From the NCBI GenBank assembly GCA_030039575.1, contig JASHVH010000268.1, forward strand, positions 1 to 20,214: a DNA stretch of 20,214 bases. The letters are read 5' to 3'. The DNA comes from Acidimicrobiales bacterium. GTDB lineage: Bacteria; Actinomycetota; Acidimicrobiia; Acidimicrobiales; Palsa-688. A program made the translations under genes and the position numbers. Below, piece by piece: positions 16,061 to 20,214 of the stretch (positions within the stretch are counted from its first letter, which is position 1; every line of letters starts with the position of its first letter). A model generated the notes under the pieces. The model worked only from the letters and a program-made list of their open reading frames with translations. It did no database searches and was not told the DNA's origin.

Positions 16061-17359
16061 TTACAACAACCCCTGAAGCTGAGACTGCAGGGTGCTCATC
16101 TCGCTGGGCACCGAATGCCCCAACTCTGTCGCCTCCACGGCGTTCAGGATGTCTATGCCTTCCTGGTACATGTTCGCCGTCAATGGCACCGGTTGCTGAG
16201 CATGCTCTTTCAGGATGTTCCAGAAGATCTGGTACTCAGGGCCCTCGATGGCCTTGTCCAACGGTGTCGACGCCTTCACGGCGGGCATGATACCGGTCAG
16301 GTCGATCTCGTTCTGAGGAGCGAAAACGTACGAATAGAAGTCCTCGATGGCCTTCATTTTCGACGCGGGGGCGAAGGAGGGCACGGACAGGATCCACCCG
16401 CCGGTGTTGGAGTCGACCGAGACATCTTTCATCTCGGTGATCCCGAACTGCACCTTCGGGTTGACGCTGAGGAACGTCCCAATAGCCCAAAACCCATTGT
16501 AGAGCATGCCGGACTGGCCCTTGGCGAAAGCATCTTCAGATACGCTTTGGTTTGCTTCTGTAATATCGGAGGCCGGCCCGTACTTGCTCAGTTGGTCCCA
16601 ATACTTGACGGCCTTTTCAACCGCGGCCGAAGTCGCATAGGCCTTGGTGGCTGACGGGTTGATGAACTCCCCGCCCGCTTGGAAGACGAGAGGCCCGATG
16701 TTGTTGTAAAGCATCGACCACTTCTCGCCACCGGCGTACTGGAAACCATAGACCCCGTGGCCGAGCGCCGAGATCTTCTGGGCCGCATTGAGGACCTGGG
16801 CCCAGGTGACCGTCGACCCAAAGGGGGCGAGGCCGGCTTCCTTGAAGAGGGTCTTGTTCCAGTACAGGGCCCTGGTGCCAGTATCAATAGGGATGCCGAA
16901 CGTCCCCTGTGGCAGCACTACTTCTTTCCACTCGTTGGGGTAAAAGTCACCGGGCTTGACATTGGGCAAGCCCACTATGGTGCTGGCGATGTTTTTGAGG
17001 TAGCCCTTCGAAGAGAAGAGCCCGTAGTCGCCCGAAGTGTTGACGTCGGCGATATCCGGGCCGGACCCGGCGGCAAAGGCCTCGTCGAACACCGTGTCCA
17101 GGTTGGCGAACGGTATGTAGCGTGTCACAACCTTAATGTTCGGGTATTTTGCTTCGAAGCGGCTCACGAGCCCCGGGTAGGCGGCACCCATGCAACTCTG
17201 AGCGCCCGGCCCGGGGCCGCACTGCCACAGGTTGATAGTTGTCACGCTGCCCGAACTCGAAGCACTGGCAGATGACGCCAGCCCTGTGACAGACAGCGTG
17301 GCGGCAATGGCCAGGCTGCCGGCCAAAGTGGCGCAGGAGCGCTTAGCGTTTCTCATCAT
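16061..17359 (-). CDS. Extracellular sugar-binding protein of a CUT1 ABC importer
   Basis: 432-residue MalE/UgpB-like (SBP_bac_1) protein that captures the sugar outside the membrane and delivers it to the two permeases encoded next. Signal peptide 1-33: basic MMRNAKR, hydrophobic 11-27, ASA cleavage site and a Ser-rich start to the mature part. There is no lipobox cysteine. Mature features: TTINLWQCGPGPG (40-52), FEAKYPNIKVVTRYIPF (68-84), AAGSGPDIADVNTSG (96-110), LPQGTFGIPIDTGTRALYWNKTLF (149-172) and SVPSFAPASK (about 330-339). Two cysteines in WQCGPGPGAQSC could pair. AAAGGGG lies just before ATG 17359; ATG 17356 is equally possible. First gene of the operon. Confidence 0.94.
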   Translation of the reverse strand: MMRNAKRSCATLAGSLAIAATLSVTGLASSASASSSGSVTTINLWQCGPGPGAQSCMGAAYPGLVSRFEAKYPNIKVVTRYIPFANLDTVFDEAFAAGSGPDIADVNTSGDYGLFSSKGYLKNIASTIVGLPNVKPGDFYPNEWKEVVLPQGTFGIPIDTGTRALYWNKTLFKEAGLAPFGSTVTWAQVLNAAQKISALGHGVYGFQYAGGEKWSMLYNNIGPLVFQAGGEFINPSATKAYATSAAVEKAVKYWDQLSKYGPASDITEANQSVSEDAFAKGQSGMLYNGFWAIGTFLSVNPKVQFGITEMKDVSVDSNTGGWILSVPSFAPASKMKAIEDFYSYVFAPQNEIDLTGIMPAVKASTPLDKAIEGPEYQIFWNILKEHAQQPVPLTANMYQEGIDILNAVEATELGHSVPSEMSTLQSQLQGLL

Positions 17360-17425
17360 TACCCCTTTCTATTTTGATGTGTCTGTAGCGGACTTCCAAG
17401 GTCTGCATCTATTGGAGTTGTCATT

Positions 17426-17442
17426 GTGCCAGCGGCTGGCAC
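17426..17442. promoter_or_regulatory. 17-bp perfect palindrome, candidate operator of the sugar operon
   Basis: GTGCCAGC-G-GCTGGCAC: 8-bp arms around one central base, 67 bp before ATG 17359. Size and symmetry suit a dimeric repressor or activator. It does not match the HutC-type GTMTAKAC sequence seen before gntR, so a second regulator (for example a LacI-type protein) may act here. As RNA it could form a stem only with a strained loop, so a protein site is likelier. Confidence 0.5.
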
Positions 17443-17758
17443 CGCTTTCAGGTCGGTGCGGTTCGGGGGGAGCCTTAAGCGGGCGGGCACCGTCCTCCCG
17501 GTCGTCAAGAGCCCGTTGCTCTTCTTCCCGGGTGCCTGCCAGGACTAGCAAGCCACGTCCGCGGCGGCGCGGCCAGCGCCCCAATTCTGCTCTTCCAAGG
17601 CTTCCCCGATGCGAACAGACCAGCCGACCCCCGTCCAGACCGCAACCCAAACTTTCCCGGCACCAAGGTCCCGGCCTTCTGAGCTGCGACTTGATGCTCG
17701 TAACCCGTGCCGTCCCCCCTCTCATCTTGAGCCACGGTGCCTCTGCACTTGTTCTGTG

Positions 17759-17782
17759 TGTAGCCTACAACTTGTCAGACAA
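17759..17782. promoter_or_regulatory. Two adjacent short palindromes
   Basis: TGTAG-C-CTACA at 17759-17769 and TTGTC-A-GACAA at 17772-17782, each with 5-bp arms about one base and centres 13 bp apart. A TATACT -10-like hexamer follows at 17799-17804 on the plus strand. This looks like a regulatory cluster; the factor is unknown. Confidence 0.35.
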
Positions 17783-18039
17783 CTGGATGATCAATGCCTA
17801 TACTAAGCCGCCGCTAGTTCTCGTGTCAACGCAGGCCCGGCCCGAGGGGACAGAGCTGCATGCCATGCACGAGGTCAAGTCGGCCCCGGGCCGCGAACAA
17901 CCTGGTACCCGATTAAAGGAGCCTGTAGCCGGCCGCTGCAGGCGAGATTGGCGCCCGCCCGGTGGCGTCGTCGCCAGCACTGGGACGTGCACCATGGGCT
18001 CTTTCGGGCGGATTTTGAAGGGTCTCGTAGCGTGAGGTT

Positions 18040-18048
18040 GTCTATACT
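18040..18048 (+). promoter_or_regulatory. gntR promoter -10 overlapped by a HutC-type operator
   Basis: GTCTATAC at 18040-18047 fits the GTMTAKAC core I recall for HutC/UTRA-class GntR operators. It overlaps TATACT (18043-18048), a good -10 hexamer, which ends six bases before ATG 18055. This arrangement suggests autoregulation by the GntR protein encoded downstream. No convincing -35 is visible. Confidence 0.5.
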
Positions 18049-18054
18049 AATCTC

Positions 18055-18174
18055 ATGCGGAACACCGGGCCGGGGCTGACCGGGGAGAGTGCCAACCGTG
18101 CCCCGAGGCTCTCTGGCGCTGTGGCAGGGGCGCCAGCTGTGGCGGGGTTCCGTCCCGCCCGGGGGACTGGTTGA
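18055..18174 (+). CDS. Possible 39-codon leader ORF upstream of gntR
   Basis: ATG 18055 opens a 39-codon frame rich in Gly, Ala, Pro and Arg, ending with TGA at 18172-18174. Its start sits six bases after a TATACT -10-like hexamer, as in leaderless genes, and its stop overlaps the gntR TTG start as TTGA. It has no recognised homology and its composition is no better than random GC-rich sequence, so it may be an untranslated leader instead. If translated, its likely role is coupling or attenuating translation of gntR. Confidence 0.3.
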   Translation: MRNTGPGLTGESANRAPRLSGAVAGAPAVAGFRPARGTG

Positions 18175-18953
18175 ACAAGAGATATTCCCCCCGCGAAGCG
18201 CAGTACCAGCTGATCGAGCGTTGGCTACGGCAGCGGGTACAGCAGCTCGCCCCCGGTGACCCGGTCCCCTCGGAGTTCCAACTGGCCGAGCAGTTCGCGG
18301 TGAGCCGGATGACCGCCCGGCAAGCGGTGCAGAACCTGGCGGCTGAGGGGCTCGTCCGCCGCCGGCGCGGCCAAGGTACCTTCGTGGCCCCACGTCCGGT
18401 CCATCGCCGGGAAGGCTCCTTAATGAGCTTCACGGAGGACATGCGGCGCAGGGGCATGACGGCTTCGTCCGTACTGCTGGAAGCCAGCCTGCAGCCGGCC
18501 AGGGTTTCAGACCTGGAAGCGCTTCAACTCGACGAAGGGGCGCGCTCAGTTGTGATCCGCCGGCTCCGGCTGGCAAACGGGACGCCGATGGCCCTCGAGC
18601 ACGCGGTGCTCCCCACCGACTGCGCTGCTGTGCTGGCCATGGACCTGGACGGTTCCCTCCACGAGGCGCTGATCAGTCTTGGCCGAGTACCAAGCATCGG
18701 GCACAGCTGGATATCGGCCACGGTAGCCTCCAAAGCTGAGGCGGCTCTTTTGGGCGTGCCCGCACGGTCCGCCTTAATTACCGAGCGGAGGATCATTTAC
18801 AGTACTGCCGGGTCCCCGATCGAGCACACCGAAACACGTTATGTCGCAGATCGTTATGTGATCGACGCGGTCTTCACTGCTTATTCGAGGCCGGCGTCGC
18901 CGGACGGCGCGCCGGGCCACGTCGGCGCTGAACTGGCCCCGGTCGCACCTTGA
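18171..18953 (+). CDS. GntR-family transcriptional regulator, HutC/UTRA class (FrlR-like role)
   Basis: 260 residues. N-terminal winged helix: PSEFQLAEQFAVSRMTARQA (33-52), NLAAEGLVRRRRGQGTFVAP (55-74). The C-terminal UTRA effector domain spans about 87-235 (MSFTEDMRRRGMTASSVLLE at 85-104, RRLRLANGTPMALE at 130-143, ERRIIY at 205-210, IEHTETRYVADRYVIDAVF at 217-235). UTRA domains bind small ligands, often phosphorylated sugars, which then release DNA. The frame contains no ATG or GTG before residue 1, so TTG 18171 is the start; ribosome binding is weak (GGGGGA) and may depend on the overlapping upstream ORF. Divergent to the sugar operon and followed by the enolase-superfamily gene, it is the natural candidate regulator of both. 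Confidence 0.92.
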   Translation: MNKRYSPREAQYQLIERWLRQRVQQLAPGDPVPSEFQLAEQFAVSRMTARQAVQNLAAEGLVRRRRGQGTFVAPRPVHRREGSLMSFTEDMRRRGMTASSVLLEASLQPARVSDLEALQLDEGARSVVIRRLRLANGTPMALEHAVLPTDCAAVLAMDLDGSLHEALISLGRVPSIGHSWISATVASKAEAALLGVPARSALITERRIIYSTAGSPIEHTETRYVADRYVIDAVFTAYSRPASPDGAPGHVGAELAPVAP

Positions 18954-18957
18954 CCCC

Positions 18958-18978
18958 CCGGCGGTGAGCCACCGCCGG
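18958..18978 (+). terminator. Hairpin after gntR
   Basis: Perfect 9-bp stem CCGGCGGTG/CACCGCCGG with loop AGC, four bases after the gntR stop. There is no T-tract, so it is a weak or factor-dependent terminator or a transcript-end stabiliser. A second inverted repeat, TCGGGCGG (18985-18992) with CCGCCCGA (19016-19023), follows. Confidence 0.5.
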
Positions 18979-19061
18979 TCCCGCTCGGGCGGTGCCGACC
19001 ACCCCCTTGTCTTAGCCGCCCGAACCAGTCAATGGGCAATAAGCGGTGTAGATGCGGAGAG

Positions 19062-19067
19062 TATTAT
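19062..19067 (+). promoter_or_regulatory. -10-like element before the enolase-superfamily gene
   Basis: TATTAT (5 of 6 to consensus) about 43 bp before ATG 19110, in the only AT-rich patch of this spacer; no good -35 is seen. With the hairpin after gntR it suggests that the downstream gene has its own promoter. Confidence 0.3.
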
Positions 19068-19109
19068 CGTAACGTCACAGGGGCGCTTCTAAAGGAGTGA
19101 CGGCACGCA

Positions 19110-20214
19110 ATGCCGGACGAAATTGAAGACGCAGTCAACACGCGGACGCGTTCCAGCAACCTTCGGATAACAGACCTCCGCGTCGCCAACCTGCGGGGCG
19201 TGCCCTTTCGTTCCACCATTGTCCGCATCGACACGAACCAGGGGATTAGCGGCTACGGCGAAGTTCGCGACGGCGCCAGCAAGACCTATGCCTTGATGCT
19301 GAAACACCGCCTTGTCGGTGAAAACCCCTGCAACGTCGACAAGCTGTTCCGAAAGGTAAAGCAGTTCGGCCACCATGGCCGCCAGGGCGGAGGCGTGAGT
19401 GGCGTCGAGATGGCCCTGATGGACCTGGCCGGGAAGGCATACGATGTGCCCGTTTACGCTCTTATCGGGGGCAAGTTCCGTGACCGGGCCCTTTGCTACG
19501 TCGATACCCCGTCGTGCGCCTCGGCCGGCCAGATGGGGGAGCGCCTGCTCGAACGGCGCGAGCGAGGCTTTAAGTGGCTGAAAATGGACGTCGGTACCGA
19601 TCTGCTCCGGGATGTCCCCGGCGCCGTTATATCGCCGCTGGGGGCTCGGGAAAGCAATACGACTATGCACCCATTTACGGGCGCCCAGTTGACGAGCAAA
19701 GGGGTCGAGCACCTCGTCGACTACGTCGACCGGGTTCGCGCTGCCGTGGGCTACGACGTCCCGCTGGCCGTCGACCACCTGGGCCATATCGGGCTGGGCT
19801 CGTGCCTTCGCTTGGGCCAGGCGCTCGAGCCGTTCACCCTCGCTTGGCTGGAGGACCTGCTGCCCTGGCAGCTCACCGACCAGTGGCGGGAATTGACCGC
19901 TCGCATCAGTACCCCGACTTGTACGGGAGAGGATATCTACTTGAAAGAGAACTTCCGCCCGCTCCTCGAGAAGTCCGCTGTACGGGTCATCCACCCTGAC
20001 CCCGCCACCGCCGGCGGGATCGCCGAGACGAAGAGGGTCGGGGACCTGGCACAGGAGCATGGTGTACCGATGGCCCTCCATCTGGCGGCGTCCCCGGTAG
20101 CGACCTTGGCCAGCGTGCACATCGCCGCCGCCACAGAGAACTTCCTCGCCCTCGAGCACCATGCAGCAGATGTCGCCCACTGGGATGAGCTCGTCACCGG
20201 GTTGGGGACGCCGC
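19110..20214 (+). CDS. Enolase-superfamily protein (mandelate racemase/muconate lactonizing enzyme type), 3' end cut by window
   Basis: 368 codons are present and the frame is open to the window edge; relatives are about 400-430 residues, so only the C-terminal end is missing. Enolase-superfamily enzymes abstract a proton alpha to a carboxylate, here most likely to dehydrate or epimerise a sugar acid. Seen: N-terminal capping region 1-125; a catalytic-lysine strand WLKMD (156-160) with Lys158; metal ligands Asp222 (AVDHLGH), Glu248 (WLEDLLPW) and Glu274 (TGEDIYL), spaced 26 and 26; and His324 (MALHLAASP) on the opposite face. WLKMD differs from the common KxK motif. AAAGGAG at 19091-19097 lies 12 bases before ATG, slightly far. 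Downstream of gntR and divergent to the sugar operon, it probably belongs to the same pathway. Confidence 0.9.
   Translation, partial: MPDEIEDAVNTRTRSSNLRITDLRVANLRGVPFRSTIVRIDTNQGISGYGEVRDGASKTYALMLKHRLVGENPCNVDKLFRKVKQFGHHGRQGGGVSGVEMALMDLAGKAYDVPVYALIGGKFRDRALCYVDTPSCASAGQMGERLLERRERGFKWLKMDVGTDLLRDVPGAVISPLGARESNTTMHPFTGAQLTSKGVEHLVDYVDRVRAAVGYDVPLAVDHLGHIGLGSCLRLGQALEPFTLAWLEDLLPWQLTDQWRELTARISTPTCTGEDIYLKENFRPLLEKSAVRVIHPDPATAGGIAETKRVGDLAQEHGVPMALHLAASPVATLASVHIAAATENFLALEHHAADVAHWDELVTGLGTP

Larger units (their letters stand above)
17360..18054. other. Long non-coding divergent intergenic region
   Basis: About 700 bp, or 810 bp if the short leader ORF at 18055 is not counted, between the binding-protein gene and gntR. 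Open frames here on either strand lack motifs, ribosome sites and sensible composition, so I call none. The left part holds a 17-bp palindrome (17426-17442); the right part holds paired palindromes (17759-17782) and two copies of CTATACTAA (17798-17806 and 18042-18050). The GC-rich stretch 17450-17740 shows nothing I can name and may be a decayed gene or long leader. Confidence 0.6.

Noticed and set aside
9770..17359. Sulfoquinovose or inositol catabolic operon
   Set aside because: No recognisable sulfoquinovosidase, TauD-type alkanesulfonate oxygenase or Iol-set enzymes are present; PfkB plus SIS plus UTRA regulator fit a Frl-like set better.
17369..17735. Open frames on the minus strand in the divergent spacer
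   Set aside because: Arg/Gly/Pro-rich composition typical of spurious GC-rich frames, no motifs or ribosome site.
17232..18035. 267-residue open frame on the plus strand running through the intergenic region
   Set aside because: It begins inside the antisense of the binding-protein signal peptide, has no ribosome site and no recognisable motif.
19089..20180. Long 363-residue open frame on the minus strand
   Set aside because: It is the antisense shadow of the enolase-superfamily gene, whose plus-strand frame has all metal ligands.

Overview
The window is GC-rich, with short gaps, same-strand overlaps, few T-tract terminators and several TTG or GTG starts. The protein families point to a soil-type, high-GC Gram-positive bacterium. 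An actinobacterium, possibly Acidimicrobiia-like, is my best guess, but no rRNA or other marker gene confirms it. I see no tRNA, rRNA, insertion sequence, integrase or CRISPR array.

Left block, minus strand, 59-5084: a secreted GH26-type glycoside hydrolase (with its own near-leaderless promoter), then a P-loop kinase of the YggC/FrcK type, a NudC-type Nudix hydrolase that overlaps or abuts the kinase, and an 803-residue CehA/McbA-type PHP-like metallohydrolase. The last three could be one transcript. Middle block, plus strand, 5263-9719: a polar amino-acid type ABC importer (periplasmic-type binding protein, permease, ATPase), then a polyamine/diamine-acetyltransferase-like GNAT protein and a flavin-dependent lactate 2-monooxygenase-like enzyme.

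Right block, 9770-20214: a seven-gene minus-strand operon starts at 17359. It encodes a sugar-binding protein, two MalF/MalG-type permeases, a PfkB sugar kinase, a double-SIS-domain protein, a PhyH-family Fe(II)/2-oxoglutarate dioxygenase and a Gfo/Idh/MocA oxidoreductase. It has no ATPase of its own and presumably borrows a shared MsmK/UgpC-type one. A HutC/UTRA-class GntR regulator is divergent to it, across about 810 bp of non-coding DNA rich in palindromes. Downstream of the regulator is an enolase-superfamily (mandelate racemase/muconate lactonizing enzyme type) dehydratase or racemase, cut off by the window end.

The binding protein, two permeases, PfkB kinase, SIS protein and UTRA regulator match the parts list of Frl-type fructosamine (Amadori product) loci: import, phosphorylation by the kinase, then removal of the amine by the SIS deglycase. 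Here the set is extended with a dioxygenase, an oxidoreductase and a sugar-acid-type dehydratase. This may be an unusual variant pathway for a glycosyl-amine or related sugar and is the most interesting system in the window. The substrate is inferred, not shown. Regulatory highlights are a possible leaderless 39-codon leader ORF ending in a TTGA overlap with the gntR start, a HutC-type GTMTAKAC operator on its promoter, a 17-bp perfect palindrome before the binding-protein gene, and a strong stem-loop array between that gene and the first permease gene.
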